The notes under the pieces are model-generated. The model was not told the origin of the DNA. It saw nothing but the letters and a program-made list of their open reading frames with translations, and did no database searches. From Treponema sp. (lineage in GTDB: Bacteria > Spirochaetota > Spirochaetia > Treponematales > Breznakiellaceae), in NCBI GenBank assembly GCA_031254795.1, contig JAIRTS010000017.1, forward strand, positions 1-11,346: a DNA stretch of 11,346 nucleotides, written 5' to 3'. The translations under genes and the position numbers were made by a program. Position 1 is the first letter of the stretch. Each line of letters starts with the position of its first letter. This document shows, one piece after another, positions 5,748-11,346 of the stretch.

Positions 5748-5912
5748 TATCCAGCGGCTCATTCAGTGGGTCACGCGGTTTTTTTATGCGAAAATCTCTC
5801 TTAAATCCGAGCTTGTTCCAAAAACTGGCACCATAAGGCGCGTTTTGGAACAGCCTCATCTGGGAAAACCAGCGTAGTAACCCGCGGACAAAAATCCTTG
5901 ATTTGTTTGCGG
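5737..5912 (-). pseudogene. Remnant of an acetyltransferase-like (GNAT) gene, truncated and frameshifted
   Basis: Directly after the aminotransferase stop, one frame reads RKQIKDFCPRVTTLVFPDEA. The next frame continues NAPYGASFWNKLGFKRDF and ends at a TAG (5737-5739). Removing one A from the AAAA run near 5850 joins them into a smooth sequence, FPDEAVPNAPYGASFWNKLGF. The 'ASFWxKLGFK' ending resembles the last strand of GNAT acetyltransferases. No start codon or N-terminal domain is present, so this is a 5'-deleted gene end with a one-base insertion. An alternative is an intact 40-codon frame starting MRLFQNAPYG, but it has no ribosome binding site. The family call is tentative. Confidence 0.4.
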
Positions 5913-7097
5913 CTAAAACGTCTCCATCGCCTTTTTGAAAGCGCCCGCCGCCGCCCTGATGATTTTTTCATCAACACAATAAGCGAACCGGATCCAACCC
6001 GGTTTGCCGAAACTCGATCCCGGGACTCCGAGTATCAGATGTTTCTTGAGGTGATCCGAGAATTTCACGTCATCGCCGGCTGCCTTGTCCGGCGTTTTGA
6101 CAAACAGGTAAAACGCGCCTTCCGGCTCCGCGTAGGCAAGCCCCGCGTCGTCAAGCGTCCGTTTGAAAGCGTCGCGCCGGCGAGCGTACACAGCCACATC
6201 AACCCGCGCTTCGGTGAGTTCAGCGACAATGCGCTGCATAAGCGCGGGCGCGTTCACAAATCCGAGTATGCGCGTGGCGTATGTCAGGGCGTCCATCACG
6301 TCGTTTTTGCCGGAAATGGTTGGACTCGCCGCGATGTACCCGATGCGCTCGCCCGGCAGCGAAAGACTCTTTGAATAGGAGGACACGACAAGGGATTCGC
6401 TATAAGCGGACAGTATGGGAGGCGCAACCATGCTGTACGCGATTTCGCGGTACGGCTCATCCGCGACAAGGTACGGGAAGCGTCCGCATGTCGCGCCGTG
6501 ATCCGTGAGCGCGGCGGCCAACGCGGCGATGGTTTGTGGAGGATAGATGCGTCCGGTTGGGTTGTGCGGCGAGTTGATGAGAATCGCCGCAGTGTTCGGC
6601 GTCAATTTTGCCCGTATCGCGTCAATGTCAAGGTTAAAATCATCCATTGTCGGAACTTCAACGAGTACGCCGTTGTGGTTCGACACGTACGCCCGGTATT
6701 CCATGAAGTACGGCGTTGGCACGATGACCTCGTCCCCGGGATTGAGGATGGCTTTGAACACCGCGTTGAGTCCGCCTGCGGCGCCGACCGCCATCACCAC
6801 ATGGTCGCCGTCCAGAACGACGTTATGCTCGCGCCCTGCTTTCCGCGCTATTTTTTCCCGTACGTCCGGAAACCCCGCGTTCGGCATGTACCCATGCGAG
6901 CCTTTGGCGTCTTCCTGGGCGAGTCGCAGAAAAACCTCGTGAAACGCAGGCGGAGGCTCAATATCGGGATTTCCAATGGAAAAATCAAAAACCTTGTCGG
7001 CGCCGTACTGTTTTTTCAACGCCGCCCCTTCTTCAAACAACTTCCTGATTGCGGAAGACGACGAAAGGCTGTTCTGTATGTGTCGCGCTATAGCCAT
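5913..7097 (-). CDS. Pyridoxal-phosphate-dependent aminotransferase, class I/II
   Basis: This 394-residue fold-type I enzyme transfers amino groups between amino and keto acids, probably as a cytoplasmic dimer. Key features are FSIGNPD (39-45), the cofactor-contacting NSPHNPTG (175-182), VADEPY with Asp213, the Schiff-base lysine K243 in SSYSKSLSLPGERIGY, and WIRFAYC with R370, the expected carboxylate-binding arginine. These fit the AspB/Tyr-type group, but the exact substrate is not determined. The start ATG has GAGGGG about seven bases upstream, located in the end of guaB, and only 3 bases separate it from the guaB stop, so it is third in the purB-guaB operon. Aspartate is consumed in adenylosuccinate synthesis, so an aspartate aminotransferase here would make sense, but that is inference. 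Confidence 0.92.
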   Translation of the reverse strand: MAIARHIQNSLSSSSAIRKLFEEGAALKKQYGADKVFDFSIGNPDIEPPPAFHEVFLRLAQEDAKGSHGYMPNAGFPDVREKIARKAGREHNVVLDGDHVVMAVGAAGGLNAVFKAILNPGDEVIVPTPYFMEYRAYVSNHNGVLVEVPTMDDFNLDIDAIRAKLTPNTAAILINSPHNPTGRIYPPQTIAALAAALTDHGATCGRFPYLVADEPYREIAYSMVAPPILSAYSESLVVSSYSKSLSLPGERIGYIAASPTISGKNDVMDALTYATRILGFVNAPALMQRIVAELTEARVDVAVYARRRDAFKRTLDDAGLAYAEPEGAFYLFVKTPDKAAGDDVKFSDHLKKHLILGVPGSSFGKPGWIRFAYCVDEKIIRAAAGAFKKAMETF

Positions 7098-7100
7098 TTC

Positions 7101-8537
7101 TTACCCCCTCGAATAATTCGGCGCTTCTTGCGTGATGGTGACATCGTGCGTATGGCTTTCCTTGAGACCGGCGGCCGTAATCTTCACGAATTTACGGTAC
7201 TTTTTCAATTCATCAATATCTTTGCATCCGCAGTACCCCATGCCCTTGCGCAAGCCGGACACCAGTTGGTGCAGGTAGTTTCGCAATTCCCCCTTATACG
7301 GCACCCGCCCTTCAATGCCTTCCGGCACCGGACTTTCGTCCTTGGAAATCTGATACCGGTCGCCCGCGCCGTCTTTAATGGCGCCGAGGCTGCCCATGCC
7401 CCGGTACTCCTTGTAGATGCGCCCGTCAAAGATGATCTCCCGGCCGGGCGCTTCTTTCAAGCCGGCGAACAAGTTGCCTATCATCACGACATTCGCGCCC
7501 GCGCCGATTGCCTTGGCGATGTCGCCTGAAAACTTGACGCCGCCGTCCGCGATAACCGGAATGTTGTACGACGCGGCTTCTTCGGCGCAGTCCCACACTG
7601 CGGTGAATTGGGGTACGCCCACGCCCGCGACAATGCGGGTGGTGCAGATCGATCCCGGACCAACGCCCACTTTCACAGCGTCAGCGCCGGCTTCAATGAG
7701 CCGCCGCGTTCCGTCTTTCGAGGCGACGTTCCCCGCGATAACCGGGATATCGAAGCGATCTTTTATGCCTTTCACCGCGTCACATACGTTTTTCGAGTCT
7801 CCGTGAGCCGTGTCAAGCACAACATAATCGACCTTGGCGTTTTTAAGCAACGGCATCCGCGCCATGCAATCCTGCGGGGACACCGCCGCGCCGACGACGA
7901 GCCGTCCGGTTTTATCGGTCGCCGCATGAGGAAAGTTAGCGTGTTTCTCCATATCCTTCACCGTGATCAACCCGGTGACTCGCTTCCGCTTGTCCACCAC
8001 CGGCAGTTTTTCGATGCGGTGTTTGTTGAATTTCTCCCGCGCGCTTGTAACGGATGGAACGCCCTCCTCAAAAATCACGTCATAGATCATCACGTCGGCA
8101 ACAGAAAGACCGTCGTCTTTGCAAAAACGCAGATCTCTGTTCGTGATGATGCCGACAAGCGCGCCGTCTTTATTGACAACCGGCATTCCGGACACGTTGA
8201 ATTTCCCCATCATCGCCTTAATATCTTTGACCCGCGCCTCGGCGCCAACAGTGATCGGCGTCTCTATGATCCAGTTGAGGTACCGTTTGACATTGGCGAC
8301 CTGCCGCGCCTGGCATTCCGGATTTAGGTTGCGGTGAATGACCCCGCTTCCGCCTTCAAGGGCGATGGCTATGGCGAGTTTTTCTTCGGTAACCGTGTCC
8401 ATCGCCGCTGAAATGATAGGCGCGTTCAGCTTCACATCCGCGCATAATGTAGTCCGCACATCGCAGTCCTTGGGCAGGATGTCGGAATACCCGGGCAACA
8501 AAAGCACATCATCGTACGAATAGGCTTCGGCAAACAT
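7101..8537 (-). CDS. guaB: Inosine-5'-monophosphate dehydrogenase
   Basis: The enzyme oxidises IMP to XMP with NAD+, the committed step to GMP. The 478-residue protein has the TIM-barrel core interrupted by two CBS domains (about 95-140 and 155-200), which bind nucleotides and regulate the enzyme. The catalytic loop is GVGPGSICTTR with the nucleophile Cys298. The flap motif YRGMGSLGAI is at 378-387 and the mobile loop EGIEGRVPYKG at 406-416. Length matches bacterial IMPDHs of about 480-490 residues. The ATG is preceded by AAGGAG with seven-base spacing. It follows purB by 11 bases and precedes the aminotransferase by 3, so it is mid-operon. No internal promoter is obvious. The C-terminus after 'THDVTIT' is normal for the family. 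Confidence 0.98.
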   Translation of the reverse strand: MFAEAYSYDDVLLLPGYSDILPKDCDVRTTLCADVKLNAPIISAAMDTVTEEKLAIAIALEGGSGVIHRNLNPECQARQVANVKRYLNWIIETPITVGAEARVKDIKAMMGKFNVSGMPVVNKDGALVGIITNRDLRFCKDDGLSVADVMIYDVIFEEGVPSVTSAREKFNKHRIEKLPVVDKRKRVTGLITVKDMEKHANFPHAATDKTGRLVVGAAVSPQDCMARMPLLKNAKVDYVVLDTAHGDSKNVCDAVKGIKDRFDIPVIAGNVASKDGTRRLIEAGADAVKVGVGPGSICTTRIVAGVGVPQFTAVWDCAEEAASYNIPVIADGGVKFSGDIAKAIGAGANVVMIGNLFAGLKEAPGREIIFDGRIYKEYRGMGSLGAIKDGAGDRYQISKDESPVPEGIEGRVPYKGELRNYLHQLVSGLRKGMGYCGCKDIDELKKYRKFVKITAAGLKESHTHDVTITQEAPNYSRG

Positions 8538-8548
8538 ATCTTTTCTCC

Positions 8549-9985
8549 TTATACGTTTACGTTCATCAAGTTTCTGTATTTTTTGGCAAGCGCTTTCGCC
8601 TTTTCCGGGGCAAGCCCGCAGTACCGTTCGGGTTGCCTGAAAAATAAGAGCGCGTCTTCTTTTGAAGGGATCCGCCCCAGCTCCGCGAGTTTGCCGCCGA
8701 CGCGATCCAAAACATCCGGCTGTTTCGCAAGAGCCTCGGCGAAACTCGTCTTTTCCTTTTCGGCGGACAGAGTGATTTTGCGGACAACCTCGTGGGCGTC
8801 TGAAACGCCGGTTTCGGCGAGCAGAATGTACGCCGGTTCGGCCATGACGCCGCCCGGAATGCCGCCGCCGCGCAGGTTGGCCAGCAGACGCTCTCTGTCA
8901 ACGCCAAGCCCTTCCATCACGCTGGTCATGCGGCGGACGGCCATGCAAAAGCCAGCCACGTAATCCGCCACGAAACGTTGGCTCGCCGAATTGGAGAGAT
9001 CCCGCTGATGCTCGCTTATCTGATCCATAAAAAAGGTTTGAGCGCGGGGCATGAACGCCTTCCACAGGCTTTTGACATGTTCGCTGTTCCACGGGTTGCG
9101 TTTCTGCGGCATGGTGGAAGACCCAACCTGTTCTGACGCGAAACCCTCCCGCACTTCGCCGATCTCGCTGCGCTGAAGGTTGCGGAGATCGTCGGCGAGG
9201 TTTGCGATGACGCCGAACGCGGTGTTGAATTCCAGAAGCAGCCGCAAAAGGTATTCAGGCTCCACGAGTTGGGTGGCGTGTTCGGACGGTTCAAGTCCCA
9301 GTTCGGCGAGGTAGATTTTTTCCAGGGCCTCCGGGTTTTTGACTATCATCGCCGTCGCGTTGTACGCGCCCGTTGCGCCCGCGAGTTTGCCCTTGAGTTC
9401 CGCGGAACGTCTCTCGATTTCCAGAATGGACTTGCCAAGCCGGGACACATATTCGGCTATGGCAAAACCCAGGGTAATCGGCACCGCGTGTTGCCCGTGG
9501 GTGCGCCCGACCTGCGGCGTCTCAGCCTCTTTCTCCGCGAAATCGCAGAGCGACAGTTCCAGTTTTCTGAGATTCGGCAACGCGACATCCTGTGTAACGC
9601 GCTTCATACGGTAGGAAAGGCTTGTATCCAGTATGTCAACGCTGGTCGCGCCCAGATGTACGAGCGGCGCGGTTTCAGGCGGCGTTTTTCTCTTGAGTAC
9701 ATTCACCAACGCCCGTATGTTGTGCCGTGTTTTCTCTTCCTCAGCGTACACTTCCTCTGGTTCCACGCTGTCTCCGGCTTTTTCAAGAGCCTCTCGCAAC
9801 GCGGGCGTCAAACCGCCTCGCGCCGCAAGATGGGCGACGACAAGGGCTATTTCCGCCTTGACGCACGCCCGAATGGAGGCTTCCTCTGAAATCCAGGGCG
9901 CAAGCGCGTCAAACAGGTCTTTGTCCGAAATCGAATAACGATGATCAAGGGGGGATATATTGCGAAAAATTGAACGAATTTCCAT
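8549..9985 (-). CDS. purB: Adenylosuccinate lyase
   Basis: The enzyme cleaves fumarate from SAICAR in de novo purine synthesis and from adenylosuccinate to give AMP. The 478-residue protein belongs to the fumarase/aspartase superfamily and forms tetramers with shared active sites. It begins with the family-typical ISPLDHRYS (10-18), has RTHGQHAVP (161-169) with active-site histidines H163 and H166, and the signature loop GSSTMPQKRNP (288-298) carrying the catalytic serine. The start is well fixed by homology at the N-terminus, yet there is no Shine-Dalgarno. The -10 box ends only five bases before the ATG, so the mRNA appears leaderless. It is the first gene of the purB-guaB-aminotransferase operon. 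Both purine enzymes act on the paths from IMP. Confidence 0.98.
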   Translation of the reverse strand: MEIRSIFRNISPLDHRYSISDKDLFDALAPWISEEASIRACVKAEIALVVAHLAARGGLTPALREALEKAGDSVEPEEVYAEEEKTRHNIRALVNVLKRKTPPETAPLVHLGATSVDILDTSLSYRMKRVTQDVALPNLRKLELSLCDFAEKEAETPQVGRTHGQHAVPITLGFAIAEYVSRLGKSILEIERRSAELKGKLAGATGAYNATAMIVKNPEALEKIYLAELGLEPSEHATQLVEPEYLLRLLLEFNTAFGVIANLADDLRNLQRSEIGEVREGFASEQVGSSTMPQKRNPWNSEHVKSLWKAFMPRAQTFFMDQISEHQRDLSNSASQRFVADYVAGFCMAVRRMTSVMEGLGVDRERLLANLRGGGIPGGVMAEPAYILLAETGVSDAHEVVRKITLSAEKEKTSFAEALAKQPDVLDRVGGKLAELGRIPSKEDALLFFRQPERYCGLAPEKAKALAKKYRNLMNVNV

Positions 9986-9990
9986 AGCGA

Positions 9991-10019
9991 ATTATGGCGT
10001 ACTTTGCGATTTTTGACAA
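9991..10019 (-). promoter_or_regulatory. Promoter of the purB operon, apparently giving a leaderless mRNA
   Basis: TTGTCA (complement of 10014-10019) and CATAAT (complement of 9991-9996) each match the sigma-70 consensus at five of six positions and are spaced exactly 17 bases apart. The purB ATG starts five bases after the -10 box, where transcription itself should begin. Confidence 0.65.
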
Positions 10020-10100
10020 GAGGATGTTTTAGACGCGCGTGAAGCTCTGCGCGAATAGACACAACGAGCGTGGGACGCGGTTTCGCGTGAAAAAGACGCG

Positions 10101-10140
10101 GAATAGCAAAAGCACGCTCCTCTTAATAAGAGCGCTATTC
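10101..10140. repeat. Nested inverted repeat upstream of the purB promoter
   Basis: GAATAGC (10101-10107) and GCTATTC (10134-10140) flank an inner CTCTT-AAT-AAGAG hairpin (10120-10132). It lies between the purB promoter and the transposase remnant. It could be a factor-independent structure of either transcript or part of an insertion-element border. It has no T-tract. Confidence 0.3.
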
Positions 10141-10239
10141 TATTGGATAATGGCCGGCGGCGGAACGCGGATAGGACGAGAGTGTACAATAGTTTGTGTC
10201 AAAACTAAAAAGAAGGTAGAAATACCGAAGGGGCAAGGC

Positions 10240-11084
10240 ATGGCTATGGCAAAGGCGAGAACGAAGCGCGAGCGGGATCAGTGGGATGACCTGCCGGACA
10301 AAATCAATTTCAAGAGGCTGACCCAAGACGAAGTGCTCGGCCATGGATGGCCGCTCGAACAGCCGACCGGGCGGGCGTCGCGAAAGGCGTTGGAAGCGGA
10401 GCCGACCGAACACTTGGGCTATGAGAAAAATGACAACGCCGGAGGCCACGGAGGGACAGCCGGGATCACGGTGAAAAGACGGCATTCGCCGAAAATCAGG
10501 AAGCGGTTGTCCCTGTTCCCCGATACCGGAACGGGGCGCTCGATCCGCGAATAGTTCCGAAAGGCTGGAAACGGGTTCCGCCGCTCAACGACCAGACGTT
10601 TTCGATGTGTTCCTTCGGGATGACGAACCGGAATATAAAAAGCCATCTTGAGCGAGTCTACGACGTGGAGGCGTGGCCTGAATTGACAAGCCGGGCGACG
10701 GACGCGACGATGGAAGACGCGCGGGAGCGGCGGGCGAGTGGCCAGCGGGACGGGAGAAGCTGCCAAAAGAGCGTGTATGTGGCCATGGGGGTTCATTTCG
10801 AGGGCGAGAAAGAGATTTTAGGGCTATGGATACCGAAAAACGAGGTGGCCACGTTTTGGGCGTCCGCGCCGAATGAGATCCGCGACCGGAGCGCCGAGGA
10901 CATCCTGATCGTGCGCACGGACGGGATCGCCGGATTCCGTGACGCGGCGCGGGCGGTGTTTTCGGAAAGGCGGATACAAAAACGCGCCGCGCGCATGGCC
11001 AGCAATTCGGCGAAATTCGTTTCGCGCAAAGATTTGAAAGCGGTCCGCGCGGGGCTGAAAGCGATTCGGCGGATGGACTATACC
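10240..11084 (+). pseudogene. IS256-family transposase, frameshifted and internally deleted
   Basis: From ATG 10240 (AAGGGG six bases upstream) the frame gives the IS256-type N-terminus, including EPTEHLGYEKNDNAGG. Near 10470-10480 the reading moves by one base in an A-run; the second frame continues AENQEAVVPVPRYRNGALDP and RIVPKGWKRVPPLNDQ, then GMTNRNIKSHLERVYDVEA, all matching the family order. The segment that should carry the first catalytic Asp (between 'TDATMEDAR' and 'SVYVAMGVHFEG') is missing. GLWIPKNEVATFW and the second Asp region VRTDGIAGF (near 10915-10930) remain. The usual 'QLCIVHxxRNS' is degraded to QKRAARMASNS. Family likeness ends at LKAIRRMDYTAG, so the part with the catalytic Glu is lost. 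This enzyme cannot be active. The sequence near 10187-10215 (TGTACAATAGTTTGTGTCAA) may be the old left terminal repeat. Confidence 0.8.
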
Positions 11085-11094
11085 GCTGGCCAGC

Positions 11095-11346
11095 ATGTCC
11101 CCGCCTCCGCCGACTCAGACTGGATTTCCCTCCCCTCCCTCCTCAACAAGGACATCTATTCATCCCGCCCTATCCCCTTTTCCCGCTCAAGAGACCGCAA
11201 GAAAAACGACAATTGCTTCATCGAACGGAAAAACGGCGCCGGCACTCACCGGCATATCGGTTACGGCCGCCTTGAGGGGGACGACCTCCAGTCCCGCCTC
11301 GCCGCCGCCTGAGGTGAAGGCGGAGCTTGCCCGGCTCCGCGGGCTT
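11095..11346 (+). pseudogene. Integrase-core (rve-type DDE) transposase fragment, runs off window
   Basis: The frame continues without a break from the IS256 remnant into PIPFSRSRDRKKNDNCFIE and RKNGAGTHRHIGYGRLEG (about 11168-11280). This matches the 'FTRSRPxxKNDNCxVEQKN' block that follows the second catalytic Asp in integrase-core transposases of the ISNCY/IS481-like kind; the E in CFIERKN would be the catalytic Glu. The frame stops at 11310-11312, and another frame then reads PEVKAELARLRGL to the window end. I associate this with the C-terminal helix of the same family, so a large internal deletion plus a frameshift is likely. The 5' part of this gene is absent. It is unrelated to IS256, so two mobile elements are superposed here. 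Confidence 0.65.

Noticed and set aside
5779..5785. Run of seven T as a second phase-variation tract
   Set aside because: It is short and lies inside a pseudogene remnant, so no expressed reading frame depends on it.
6498..7529. 343-codon plus-strand frame across the aminotransferase and guaB
   Set aside because: Shadow frame spanning two well-identified opposite-strand genes and their junction.
10039..10239. Extension of the IS256 reading frame upstream of 10240
   Set aside because: Family homology and a ribosome binding site begin at 10240; the upstream codons are intergenic.
10470..10485. Programmed -1 frameshift in the IS256 transposase
   Set aside because: The A-run is not the classic A-AAA-AAG slippery site, the IS256 family is not known for this mechanism as I recall it, and the gene is damaged elsewhere, so decay is the simpler reading.
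1..11346. CRISPR arrays, tRNA or rRNA genes, riboswitches
   Set aside because: I saw no regularly spaced direct repeats, no tRNA cloverleaf signatures and no rRNA sequence; the purine operon has no leader in which a purine riboswitch could fit.

Overview
The window is bacterial, about 11.3 kb and GC-rich. It looks like a Treponema-like spirochaete. This rests on three things: an elongation factor G paralog of the divergent type known from spirochaetes, planctomycetes and delta-proteobacteria; a methyl-accepting chemotaxis protein (MCP) start fragment; and a NusG paralog of the LoaP type. The assignment is an inference from protein character, because no 16S rRNA gene or other marker is present.

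Region 1 (1-1642, plus strand) looks like the end of a prophage or similar accessory element. It holds the C-terminus of a reverse transcriptase that is cut by the window edge and probably belongs to a diversity-generating retroelement. A small phage-tail-like protein overlaps it. A 110-base stretch packed with hairpins follows, then a D12-class DNA adenine methyltransferase whose ribosome binding site sits in a hairpin arm, and a convincing intrinsic terminator. Region 2 (1665-2104) holds a 64-codon MCP start fragment on the minus strand with an intact promoter and ribosome binding site, then about 210 bases without a recognisable gene.

Region 3 (2105-9985) is chromosomal-looking and entirely on the minus strand. 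Read in the direction of transcription, purB, guaB and a class I/II aminotransferase form a tight operon (gaps of 11 and 3 bases) driven by a good promoter so close to purB that the mRNA is probably leaderless. A frameshifted, 5'-truncated acetyltransferase-like remnant follows. Next comes a LoaP/NusG-type antiterminator gene with its own promoter, then fusA (an EF-G paralog) and a metallo-beta-lactamase-fold hydrolase whose start overlaps the fusA stop (ATGA). PurB and GuaB act on the two branches leaving IMP. The aminotransferase might supply aspartate for the adenylate branch, but this is only inferred.

The most interesting signal is in the antiterminator gene. The promoter, a strong Shine-Dalgarno and an ATG are followed 24 bases later by a run of 15 cytosines in the coding strand. 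At length 15 the run is in frame and adds a 45-residue N-terminal extension to the NGN-KOW protein. At 14 the upstream frame ends at a TGA that overlaps the internal ATG of the NGN domain. At 16 it stops six codons after the run. This is the layout of a phase-variable switch placed on a transcription antitermination factor.

Region 4 (10240-11346, plus strand) is a graveyard of two different transposases: a frameshifted, internally deleted IS256-family gene fused in frame to a fragment of an integrase-core (rve-type) transposase that runs off the window.
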